Origin: an uncultured Saprospiraceae bacterium
GTDB lineage: Bacteria; Bacteroidota; Bacteroidia; Chitinophagales; Saprospiraceae
Length of the DNA stretch: 5,974 bases
Assembly: GCA_937959095.1 (NCBI GenBank)
Contig: CALGLY010000034.1
Coordinates: forward strand, 1 to 5,974
Reading direction: 5' to 3'
Each line of letters begins with the position of its first letter. The first letter of the stretch is position 1. Below the pieces are notes generated by a model. It searched no databases and had not been told where the DNA came from. It saw nothing but the letters and a program-made list of their open reading frames with translations. Both the position numbers and the translations under genes were made by a program. Shown in pieces: positions 1 through 5,848 of this stretch.

Positions 1-3000
1 CTCTTTCAATATAAATACGCCATTCTCCGTCATGTATTAAATCAGCATTCTCAAGGGGAAGAGAATTTTCAAATGTAACTTGTTCAGAATTATTATTTGG
101 ACGCAACCAATGATAAAAAGTTCCTGTTGAATCATTCACTGTTAAAACGAGTTCTTCCCCTTCGCAGACTGGCCCATTATGAGACAGAATGGGACGCGCA
201 GGACTTGCCTTCACATCTATAATAATACTATCTCGTTGTGAGCTACAGCCTTCTCTACTAAGTTCTAAATAATAAATTCCTGCATCTAGCGAGCTTATAT
301 CTTCTATAGCCGATGGATTTTGCAAATCAGATGTAAATCCATTTGGTCCTTTCCATTCATACACTAGATCTGGAGCTTCTGCATTCGTACTTAGTTGAAT
401 GTTCGTTCCTTCGCAAAGTTCTGTTTCATTAATTATAATAACTGCCTCTGGCACTTGTATTATTTCTACAGATACGGGCTCCGAAGGATTGGAAGTACAA
501 CCGTCTACTCGTATTTCTAAGAAATAGGTTCTAATACCGGGTTCTGTAATACCACCAATAACAAGCGCAGGTGCAGAGTTAGTACCACGTAAAATATTTC
601 CTTCTGGTGTAACTTCATACCAACGATAATCACTTCCTGCTGAAAATTCAAAATCGGCGCTTAACTGCAAATCATCTCCTAAACAAATACTTGCAGGTAC
701 ATTCATGCTAGGACGAATCATATCTCCGCTAATATCTACTTCTACTGTACCCGATGCCGTACAGTTTGTAGTCCCTCTTATTGTTACTATATAGGAACCT
801 TCATTATTTTCATCTGGATTTGGAATGATCGGATTTGGTACATTAGAAGCAAAATCATTCGGGCCAGTCCATGCATAGGTATAAGCAACTCCCATAGGTG
901 CAGCAGGCGGACTAGCATATAAATATAAGCTATCTCCTCCGCAAGGTGCTATGAAAAAATTCGGTTCAGGCGATTCTGTTACTACGCGCACAGGCGTGAC
1001 GCAGGTAGCCGAATTGCCAAAGCCATCTATTACCGTAAGTGTAATATCCTGAAACTCTTCGCTTGTGGCATCACAGCTAAAGATATTCGGAGATACAAAC
1101 ATGGTGTCAAGGAGGCAATTATCTGTACTATTTAGATTTATTTCCGCTACATCAAGCGTATCCATTGCAAAACCTGCTGGGTTTATAAAAATCGTTGTCG
1201 TTTCTACGCAACTTGCGATTGGGTCTTGATTATCTTCTACCGTGACGGTAAATGAACATGTATCGCTATTCATATTACTATCCTCGATGATATAGAAGAC
1301 TTCCGTAACTCCAATATTGAAATCGACTACAGGTTGTGATACACTATCATCTACTAGCATAAGCGTAGTAGTAGTTGCCCCTTCTGTATAATAAGAATAG
1401 GCTACTTCATTGAAACTCAATGTTCCAAATAACATACTTGTGCCGTCATTATCGCCTTCCACATTCACGAGTGAGTCATCGCAAGCATTGAAGCCATCAC
1501 CAGGCCCGCCTGGTGGAATTGGAATATTTGTATTAGCACGTGCTGTGATGGTGAGTTGCCCATCTGTAGCCCATGTATTATAATCTGCCGCAGGGATACT
1601 AATAAAGGTTTCGCTAAAATTGTCGCAATCGCCTTCCGTTACATTCACTTGTCCTAAGCGTGTAGTACTTAGTAAAGAGCCATCTTCACCTTCTATTTCA
1701 AAATAAGCTAAATCGCCATCCACATCTCCGCGTATCGAAATAACGAGAGATACATCATTAAGCGTGCTATTATTGACATTATCAAAATTTAAAACGACAT
1801 CATTTACTAAGAAATCACCTAGGTCTGGCGAAGGCGTGAAGGTGAGTAAAGCGGCTGAAGAATCGCTTGGCATGGTAATGCTAGAAGAATTCCCAAAAAT
1901 ACAATTGTCTGTCACGATTTCGGGCAAGGGCAAGATATAGGAAGCCGTGCAAGCCATAGAATCATGCTCTATTACTACATCCGCTGGGCAAGTAATGCCT
2001 GGCGCTTGGTCATCCGTCACATTCACGGTATAAGAACAGGCTGCAAGATTTCCTGCACAATCCATTGCCTCATAGGTTATGGTATTCATGCCTGCCTCTA
2101 GTTGTCGGATAACAGGTGTATGCGGGTCGTATAAAAATCGAATGCCAGAATTGATTGTGTACCAATAGGTCATATTTGTTGGTGTAGCAGTATCGAAAAT
2201 AAGCGTTGCTTCTACAGTACTATTCCCACATATGTCACTAATAGCAAATTCTGGTGCTTGGTTAGTAGGTATATGAGGTCTTAAGAAAAAAGTGATTTTA
2301 TTATTCGTTCCTGCCGCTTGAATCATCTCCTCTGCAGTGATACCCGTAAACACGTCGGGACCAAACGAATTGCCGCATCGAGGAGTAGAAGAGGTTCGAC
2401 CAATTCGTCTACCATTTTCTAAATACACGAAGAAATACTCGGAAGGATGATCGGCATCTACATTGAATAACTCTAAGGATAGCGACACATTTCCAAGCGG
2501 AAAATCTCTTGATGGCATATAATCGAAGCTCAGCTGTACTTCATTTACAGGCACATCTTTATTGCCTGGCATATCAGAAGAAATAGCTGCTGTAACAGTA
2601 CCTGTAAATAGTCCTTGATCTGCTCCGCAATTTTCTACCACCCGTGGTGGAACAAGCATAAAGTTGGCAGAGCAACTTCCATTTACTGATAGCAAAGTAG
2701 TATCAGGGGGACAGTAGCCAAATACTGGTGGGGTAGTATCCATAATACTAAAGGAAGCAGTAGACACACTGGTGTTTCCACATAAATCTTCTACAATAAA
2801 ATCAACAGCCTGTGTGCGATAAATACCTAAGGAGTCTCCACATATAGGCGCTGCCAAACTAGGCAATAAATTTGTTCCTTCATTGAATGCACTCCAAATC
2901 AAACTCGAATCACTCGTACAGTTATCCGTAGCCATTGCACCGCCCATACGATCTACCCACTCTTGGAAAGCAGTAAGTACATTGATGGTATCCGAGCAAT

Positions 3001-4675
3001 TAATTATTTCATCGCTGGCTTCTATTGTAAATTCAGGGCCAAGGTTATCTTCAATTCGTAATTCTTGCGAAATTTCATTGGTTTTGCCAGCAGCATCTGT
3101 TACATACCAAGTACGTATAATAGATCCTCCGCCTTCACAATTCCCAGAAGAGCCTGTATCTACATACTCAATACGAAGATCTTCTTCAGCACTACATTGT
3201 TCAAAAATCATTTCTGGTCTACCTGTAACATCCAAATCATACAACTCTTCACAACTCACATCTAGCACTCTAAACCGAATATCAAAAGTCGGCGCAATCG
3301 TATCAAAAAATTGAATGATTTGTAGCTTCTCTTGTTGATTGCCACATCTATCTTCTGCCACCCAAGTTCTATGAATTTCTATAAATCCACCTTGTCCGAT
3401 AACCGTATCGAAATTCATTATAGTTGGATTTGAGCTACAATTATCTACCAAATTCGTCGGTCTGCCTGTAATAGCAGGATTACTTATGTCTTCCAATGCA
3501 CCACCACAGTCATAGAAGGCATCTGCAGGCACATCAAATTCAGGGGGAATAGTATCTCTAATCGTTATGATATTGGAGGCTCTTGTGGAGTTTCCGCAGC
3601 CATCCGTAGCAATCCAATTTCGAGTAACTATAATTTCTCCACAAGCACTTCCTGTTGGATTTATGTCCTGTGAAAAAGCTAAGGTAATCTCCTCTGGTGC
3701 TTCACAATTGTCACTTACTTCCACATAGGAGGTATCTATATCTGTTATAGAACATACAGATAAAATTCGATCCATAGGAGGCACGGTAAAAACAGGCCCT
3801 ATTGTATCCATGTTAGTGTAAGGAATCAACACTTCACTGACATTTCCACAAACATCCTCTACTTCCACCTTGAGCGTAAGGAAACCACAATCAGGAAAAT
3901 CGGGTGGTCCAATTGGTATGATACGCTCTACACCACAGGCATTTTCTAATCGTTGCTCAACCTGTCCTACTATACTATCTACCCATACTGTATAGTTGCC
4001 ATCCCCACAATAACCTACTCCTGGTAATGGATTATATCCTTCGAGCAATGCTGCTGGACTTGCCTCCACAAAAAGAAGCTGTGTCATAGTTCCCCTATTA
4101 CCAGCTAAGTCTGTAGCACTCCAAGTACGACGAATCATGCCCCCATTACAGAAGCCATCCGTATCCATCGTATCATCCGTTACTTTTATACTATCTAGGC
4201 TAAAAATGCAATTCTCCACCACATTTACTATCATAGGCGGAGGAATATTATTGATACAGACTGTATCATTTATAGGAGTCTCCTGAAACTGGGGTGGTAT
4301 ATTATCTACAATATCAATGGTATAGCAAAAGGTATCGCGCCGAAAATCTGGTGCGCCTTCCACGCCTACATAGTAGACGGTAACTTGCTCTCCAGCATTC
4401 AGCATGGCATTTTCTGATGCTGTAGTGAGTTCTAAGTCAACGCCAGAAGCGGCAAAATCAATTACTTGTCCTGCAAAGGTGGGTTCGATAAATGGGTTTC
4501 CGAAATCAACAGTACCAAGGCATCCATCATCAACAAAAATGGTGTCATTTCCAGAACTAAACAGAAAAATTGCTGTCGAATTCGGGTCAGTACATTGTGC
4601 TTGAACGGATTGTGTTACGCATACGAGCACACTTAATAGCAGGGCTAAATTAGATAAGTGTAACGACTTACTCAT
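1..4675 (-). CDS. Giant secreted HYR/Ig-like repeat protein, C-terminus outside the window (partial)
   Basis: The frame stays open from the ATG at 4675 to the left edge, giving 1558 complete codons and no stop. The start is firm: an in-frame TAA lies four codons upstream (4690-4688), the next Met is about 90 residues in, and a signal peptide follows at once. After the signal peptide come six ~85-residue repeats (127-648) with the motif D-x-C-G-N, two compound modules (649-1150), an HYR-like repeat (1151-1235) and at least four Ig/PKD-like repeats (1236 onward). No catalytic motif is visible. The chain is rich in Asp, Glu, Asn and Thr, poor in Lys, and has regularly spaced Cys, as in extracellular beta-sandwich proteins. 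Proteins of this plan in Bacteroidota usually end in a type IX secretion sorting domain and act at the cell surface or in the medium, in adhesion, gliding or matrix. That role is inferred. The gene appears to be monocistronic at its 5' end, with 1.3 kb of gene-free DNA upstream. Confidence 0.95.
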   Translation of the reverse strand, partial: MSKSLHLSNLALLLSVLVCVTQSVQAQCTDPNSTAIFLFSSGNDTIFVDDGCLGTVDFGNPFIEPTFAGQVIDFAASGVDLELTTASENAMLNAGEQVTVYYVGVEGAPDFRRDTFCYTIDIVDNIPPQFQETPINDTVCINNIPPPMIVNVVENCIFSLDSIKVTDDTMDTDGFCNGGMIRRTWSATDLAGNRGTMTQLLFVEASPAALLEGYNPLPGVGYCGDGNYTVWVDSIVGQVEQRLENACGVERIIPIGPPDFPDCGFLTLKVEVEDVCGNVSEVLIPYTNMDTIGPVFTVPPMDRILSVCSITDIDTSYVEVSDNCEAPEEITLAFSQDINPTGSACGEIIVTRNWIATDGCGNSTRASNIITIRDTIPPEFDVPADAFYDCGGALEDISNPAITGRPTNLVDNCSSNPTIMNFDTVIGQGGFIEIHRTWVAEDRCGNQQEKLQIIQFFDTIAPTFDIRFRVLDVSCEELYDLDVTGRPEMIFEQCSAEEDLRIEYVDTGSSGNCEGGGSIIRTWYVTDAAGKTNEISQELRIEDNLGPEFTIEASDEIINCSDTINVLTAFQEWVDRMGGAMATDNCTSDSSLIWSAFNEGTNLLPSLAAPICGDSLGIYRTQAVDFIVEDLCGNTSVSTASFSIMDTTPPVFGYCPPDTTLLSVNGSCSANFMLVPPRVVENCGADQGLFTGTVTAAISSDMPGNKDVPVNEVQLSFDYMPSRDFPLGNVSLSLELFNVDADHPSEYFFVYLENGRRIGRTSSTPRCGNSFGPDVFTGITAEEMIQAAGTNNKITFFLRPHIPTNQAPEFAISDICGNSTVEATLIFDTATPTNMTYWYTINSGIRFLYDPHTPVIRQLEAGMNTITYEAMDCAGNLAACSYTVNVTDDQAPGITCPADVVIEHDSMACTASYILPLPEIVTDNCIFGNSSSITMPSDSSAALLTFTPSPDLGDFLVNDVVLNFDNVNNSTLNDVSLVISIRGDVDGDLAYFEIEGEDGSLLSTTRLGQVNVTEGDCDNFSETFISIPAADYNTWATDGQLTITARANTNIPIPPGGPGDGFNACDDSLVNVEGDNDGTSMLFGTLSFNEVAYSYYTEGATTTTLMLVDDSVSQPVVDFNIGVTEVFYIIEDSNMNSDTCSFTVTVEDNQDPIASCVETTTIFINPAGFAMDTLDVAEINLNSTDNCLLDTMFVSPNIFSCDATSEEFQDITLTVIDGFGNSATCVTPVRVVTESPEPNFFIAPCGGDSLYLYASPPAAPMGVAYTYAWTGPNDFASNVPNPIIPNPDENNEGSYIVTIRGTTNCTASGTVEVDISGDMIRPSMNVPASICLGDDLQLSADFEFSAGSDYRWYEVTPEGNILRGTNSAPALVIGGITEPGIRTYFLEIRVDGCTSNPSEPVSVEIIQVPEAVIIINETELCEGTNIQLSTNAEAPDLVYEWKGPNGFTSDLQNPSAIEDISSLDAGIYYLELSREGCSSQRDSIIIDVKASPARPILSHNGPVCEGEELVLTVNDSTGTFYHWLRPNNNSEQVTFENSLPLENADLIHDGEWRIYIER
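2..970 (-). repeat. At least four tandem Ig/PKD-like repeats (residues 1236-1558, last one cut by the edge)
   Basis: The units share a start motif C-x-G-[DTE]-x-[LI]-x-L: Cys1245 (PCGGDSLYL), Cys1331 (ICLGDDLQL), Cys1421 (LCEGTNIQL) and Cys1504 (VCEGEELVL), spaced 86, 90 and 83 residues apart. Each has a core Trp in a Y-x-W-like context (YAWTGPNDF, YRWYE, YEWKGPNGF, YHWLRPN). The first three have a second Cys 56-62 residues after the first (1305, 1393, 1477), suited to an intradomain disulfide. The third unit has the G-x-Y-x-L strand typical of Ig folds. Repeats of this kind stand before the C-terminal sorting domain in many Bacteroidota secreted proteins. More units may follow beyond the left edge. 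Confidence 0.8.
971..1225 (-). repeat. Single HYR-like repeat (residues 1151-1235)
   Basis: This unit starts with D-P-I-A-S-C (Cys1156), has the central T-D-N-C motif and ends with V-I-D-G-F-G-N-S-A-T-C (Cys1225) and a V-R-V-V strand. It is about the same length as the repeats at 127-648 and closes the HYR-type part of the protein. In place of C-G-N it has F-G-N, with the cysteine shifted five residues downstream, as in the ends of the two compound modules. It probably serves as a rigid beta-sandwich spacer. Confidence 0.7.
1226..2731 (-). repeat. Tandem pair of compound modules: HYR-like repeat with inserted beta-rich domain (residues 649-1150)
   Basis: Two long units follow each other. Each begins with an HYR-type start (FGYCPPD at Cys655; ITCPADV at Cys896), runs to a E-N-C or D-N-C motif (Cys683; Cys925), then carries an inserted domain, and closes with an HYR-type end (ACSYTVNVTDD at Cys880; TCSFTVTVEDN at Cys1140). 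The inserts match each other: V-N-x-V-x-L-x-F-D (710-718 and 957-965), V-D-[AG]-D (739-742 and 985-988), Y-F (747-748 and 991-992), a Cys and Phe pair (767/771 and 1017/1020) and a late I-P (802-803 and 1051-1052). Offsets stay at 244-250 residues, which supports a duplication. The insert looks like a jelly-roll or P-domain-like sandwich, possibly binding calcium through D-V-D-G-D, but I cannot name a family. Confidence 0.75.
2732..4297 (-). repeat. Six tandem HYR/Ig-like repeats of about 85 residues (residues 127-648)
   Basis: Each unit starts with a Pro-containing turn, [PGA]-P-x-F (Pro127-Pro128, Gly293-Pro294, Pro377-Pro378, Ala461-Pro462, Gly546-Pro547, Pro649-Pro650). It then has a D-N-C-like motif near its middle and ends with R-x-W-x-A-x-D-x-C-G-N followed by a beta strand and I-x-D. 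The C-G-N cysteines at 276, 360 and 444 are exactly 84 residues apart, and the last unit is longer (Cys632). In units 1 and 5 the cysteine is replaced by Ala (Ala191 in DLAGN, Ala529 in DAAGK). Unit 2 is the most diverged and opens with a less typical sequence. The pattern matches HYR/Ig-like beta-sandwich domains, which act in adhesion or as spacers on extracellular proteins. Confidence 0.8.
4598..4675 (-). other. Sec signal peptide, residues 1-26
   Basis: Residues 1-26 have a short basic n-region (Lys3, His6), a hydrophobic core (about Leu10-Val20, LALLLSVLVCV) and a polar end SVQA followed by Gln27-Cys28. Val24 and Ala26 fit the -3/-1 rule for signal peptidase I, so cleavage is expected after Ala26. 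Cys19 and Cys28 are not preceded by a lipobox (no small residue at -1), so a lipoprotein is unlikely. This directs the protein through Sec to the periplasm. Onward export by the type IX system is inferred from the protein class. Confidence 0.9.
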
Positions 4676-4729
4676 GGGTCTTTTAATTTAAAAATCTACG
4701 GCACTAAATTGCTAGAATAATAGCGATAA

Positions 4730-4755
4730 CAAAAATAGACTGCTAGATAATACAA
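4730..4755 (-). promoter_or_regulatory. Candidate Bacteroidota-type promoter of the giant gene
   Basis: Read on the minus strand, TATTTTTG at 4737-4730 fits the Bacteroidota -7 consensus TAnnTTTG. It would place transcription start roughly 45-50 bases before the ATG at 4675. The best -33-like element is TTG at 4755-4753, but the 15-base gap is shorter than the usual one near 20, and a TTTG at 4767-4764 is too far away. The -7 box is a fair match and the -33 box is weak. No Shine-Dalgarno is seen before the ATG (the preceding bases are AAAAGACCC), which is normal for this phylum. Confidence 0.35.
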
Positions 4756-4760
4756 GCAGT
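4739..4760. promoter_or_regulatory. Dyad ACTGCT-N10-AGCAGT beside the candidate promoter
   Basis: A perfect 6-bp inverted repeat (4739-4744 with 4755-4760) with a 10-base centre lies directly next to the candidate -7 box and covers the spacer and weak -33 region. It sits inside a looser inverted repeat, TAGAATAA at 4713-4720 with TTATTCTA at 4771-4778. The position suits an operator for a dimeric regulator, though a short dyad can arise by chance in AT-rich DNA. Confidence 0.25.
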
Positions 4761-4779
4761 AAGCAAAATTTTATTCTAT

Positions 4780-4864
4780 AGCTTGCAACTTTGAATACAA
4801 ACGAAATAGGAATTGAAAACGTAATTCAATTTTGTTTGTTAAAGCTTTTCTGTGATTGCAAGCT
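4780..4864. repeat. Nested inverted repeats, possible structured RNA or small palindromic element
   Basis: Three perfect inverted repeats are nested in order: AGCTTGCAA (4780-4788) with TTGCAAGCT (4856-4864), ACAAAC (4797-4802) with GTTTGT (4834-4839), and AATTGAA (4811-4817) with TTCAATT (4825-4831) around a 7-base loop. Together they could fold into one long stem with internal loops on either strand. The segment lies 105-190 bases upstream of the giant gene, outside the transcript expected from the candidate promoter. A leader RNA, a small RNA, a protein-binding region or a decayed palindromic repeat are all possible. Confidence 0.35.
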
Positions 4865-4881
4865 TTAGATGTTCAACAGAT

Positions 4882-4900
4882 GTCATGTAAAAAACATGAC
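4882..4900 (+). terminator. Small hairpin GTCATGT-A5-ACATGAC, weak terminator candidate
   Basis: A perfect 7-bp stem (4882-4888 with 4894-4900) with a five-A loop is followed on the plus strand by TATTTATTTAAATT. The stem is AT-rich and the T-run is interrupted, so it is a poor intrinsic terminator, and no plus-strand gene is seen to end here. Confidence 0.2.
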
Positions 4901-5219
4901 TATTTATTTAAATTATCACTAGGGAATGAGCTAAGATAAAAACCCACATTATTAGATCTGATTGTTTCATTCTGACTTCGTGAAATCTGATAGTTGTTTA
5001 AATTCGTTTTATCGGACTATAAAAAGTGTTCATTCTTGCCTTGCCAGAATAAAAAGTAATAGAGCGTAATGTATATGTGTTTTGTATACCTCATTTCTAT
5101 AAAGGCGGTAATACAATTTTTTAAAGAATAGAAACCTTAATTTCTTTTTCCTCAAAAAATCAACTTACCACTTCTTGAAAGTGACCGTATAAATAAGTGT
5201 ATGTAACTTGTTGAGAAGG

Positions 5220-5315
5220 ATGAAAATGAGTTCAAGAAAAGCAAATGGTGGAGTACTTCCAAAGTTATACCTTACTATTAAAGATAGAACTAAATTTGGA
5301 TACTGTTTTGTATAA
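5220..5315 (+). CDS. Possible 31-residue small ORF, function unknown
   Basis: A frame opens at the ATG at 5220 (a second in-frame ATG is at 5226) and stops at TAA 5313-5315. AGAAGG at 5214-5219 lies six bases before the second ATG, a good Shine-Dalgarno spacing, although this phylum seldom relies on one. The peptide begins MKMSSRKANGG and ends KFGYCFV. It is basic, with no signal peptide or membrane segment, and I recognise no family. It is followed three bases later by an AT-rich inverted repeat. A frame of this length can easily occur by chance, so it is recorded only because of the ribosome-binding-like site and the following hairpin. Confidence 0.12.
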   Translation: MKMSSRKANGGVLPKLYLTIKDRTKFGYCFV

Positions 5316-5317
5316 TT

Positions 5318-5388
5318 CTACTATAAAAAGTATATTTTCACCCATCTATTTTGAGCAAGTAAAACTGCGAAATATACCTTTTTAGTAT
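5318..5388. repeat. Imperfect AT-rich inverted repeat
   Basis: The arm AAAAAGTATATTTTC (5325-5339) pairs with GAAATATACCTTTTT (5369-5383) with one gap on each side, and the pairing can be extended outward by TACT/AGTA (5318-5321 with 5385-5388). The loop is about 29 bases. It lies just after the possible small ORF. It may be a weak terminator or simply low-complexity DNA. Confidence 0.3.
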
Positions 5389-5529
5389 ATCAAAAATAAA
5401 AATATAGTTGAAAAAATTAGATAGATTACAAATTTTTACAATACAAAATTACATTTCTAATTTTATCGTACCAAATAAAAATGCCTAGTATTTACTTTTT
5501 TCTGTTTTTTAACACTACTTTGACCAAAT

Positions 5530-5543
5530 TTAACGCCCGTTAA
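5530..5543. promoter_or_regulatory. Compact palindrome TTAACGCCCGTTAA, possible operator
   Basis: Two perfect 6-bp half sites, TTAACG and CGTTAA, are separated by two C bases. The GC centre stands out in strongly AT-rich DNA. The size and symmetry suit a dimeric regulator binding site, but no promoter or gene is identified next to it. A TTTG eight bases upstream (5519-5522) lacks a matching -7 box. Confidence 0.25.
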
Positions 5544-5666
5544 TCTTCTATTAAAAGCCTCCTTTTCAAGCAACTAACTCATTAATTTTCTGTCTTTTTG
5601 TAATAGTTAATAAAGATGTTCTAAAAGAATAACTTTAAGTAGTTGTATTCAATTGAGTCCATTAAC

Positions 5667-5690
5667 TAGACTTGTTTACAAGTAAGTCTA
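5667..5690. repeat. Hairpin TAGACTT-N10-AAGTCTA
   Basis: A perfect 7-bp inverted repeat (5667-5673 with 5684-5690) encloses ten bases. A competing stem, ACTTGT with ACAAGT (5670-5675 with 5678-5683), overlaps it with a two-base loop. No T-run follows on either strand, so it is not a good terminator. Its role is unknown. Confidence 0.3.
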
Positions 5691-5760
5691 ATTCATACAA
5701 GGCAACTCCCAATGATAAATTGCACATTTTATGCTGCCCTTTTTCCTTCTAATAAGCTTT

Positions 5761-5784
5761 AAAAAAGCCTTATTTAGCTAGGCT
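5761..5784 (-). terminator. Possible intrinsic terminator, minus strand
   Basis: On the minus strand the stem AGCCT (5784-5780) and AGGCT (5770-5766) encloses a nine-base loop and runs straight into six T bases (5766-5761). That is the form of a Rho-independent terminator, though the stem is short. It could end a minus-strand transcript coming from beyond the right edge, which would also insulate the giant gene. It lies inside the larger palindromic element, so its form may be incidental. Confidence 0.3.
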
Positions 5785-5791
5785 AGATGCG

Positions 5792-5811
5792 CCTGCCTGA
5801 CGGCAGACAGG
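5792..5811. repeat. GC-rich hairpin inside the palindromic element
   Basis: CCTGCCTG (5792-5799) faces CAGACAGG (5804-5811), with one C-A mismatch and a four-base loop. A second register, CTGCC with GGCAG (5793-5797 with 5802-5806), is perfect. The segment is mostly G and C in DNA that is otherwise strongly AT-rich. From memory, similar CCTGCC/GGCAGG palindromes recur between genes in some Bacteroidota genomes, but I could not check this. Confidence 0.5.
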
Positions 5812-5848
5812 GTTTTGAAAACTTATTAGAAGAAATAGGGCGAACGAA

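Larger units (their letters stand above)
5736..5841. repeat. 106-bp structured palindromic element with GC-rich central hairpin
   Basis: The outer arms 5736-5764 and 5813-5841 are imperfect inverted copies. GCCCT pairs with AGGGC at the tips, a perfect 10-bp block TTCTAATAAG (5747-5756) pairs with 5822-5831, and AAAA pairs with TTTT inside. By eye about 26 of 31 aligned columns match. Between the arms lie two smaller hairpins: AGCCT/AGGCT (5766-5784) and a GC-rich one at 5792-5811. The whole could fold like a three-way junction. This looks like a non-coding palindromic repeat, a MITE-like element or a structured RNA, rather than random intergenic DNA. I see no flanking target duplication and no transposase. 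Confidence 0.55.

Noticed and set aside
3065..3265. 66-codon plus-strand open frame
   Set aside because: Antisense shadow of the same repeat region, overlapping another shadow frame.
2883..3314. 143-codon plus-strand open frame
   Set aside because: It lies fully antisense to the giant minus-strand gene, whose frame there encodes clear HYR-like repeats. The plus-strand peptide is Ser/Ile-rich and shows no domain.
4404..4604. 66-codon plus-strand open frame
   Set aside because: Antisense to the N-terminal domain and signal peptide region of the giant gene, with no recognisable features of its own.
1..4675. Possible frameshift or break within the giant gene
   Set aside because: The frame was followed from the ATG to position 1. 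Conserved cysteines and repeat motifs stay in one frame and no stop occurs, so the gene looks intact within the window.
4840..4867. 8-bp stem TAAAGCTT/AAGCTTTA with a 12-base loop as a terminator
   Set aside because: It is AT-rich, no T-run follows it, and it competes with the better nested structure at 4780-4864.
5069..5131. 20-codon plus-strand frame starting MYMCFVYLIS
   Set aside because: Too short, with no ribosome-binding-like site and nothing around it that supports a gene.
5291..5298. TAAATTTG, a match to the Bacteroidota -7 box on the plus strand
   Set aside because: No TTTG-like -33 box lies at the right distance upstream, and no gene follows.
5016..5331. 12-base direct repeat ACTATAAAAAGT at 5016 and 5320
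   Set aside because: One such match is expected with fair probability in 1.3 kb of DNA this AT-rich, and no symmetry or flanking similarity supports a target-site duplication.
5662..5727. 21-codon minus-strand frame starting MCNLSLGVALYELD
   Set aside because: The peptide looks protein-like, but it is too short, has no downstream continuation and overlaps the hairpin at 5667-5690.
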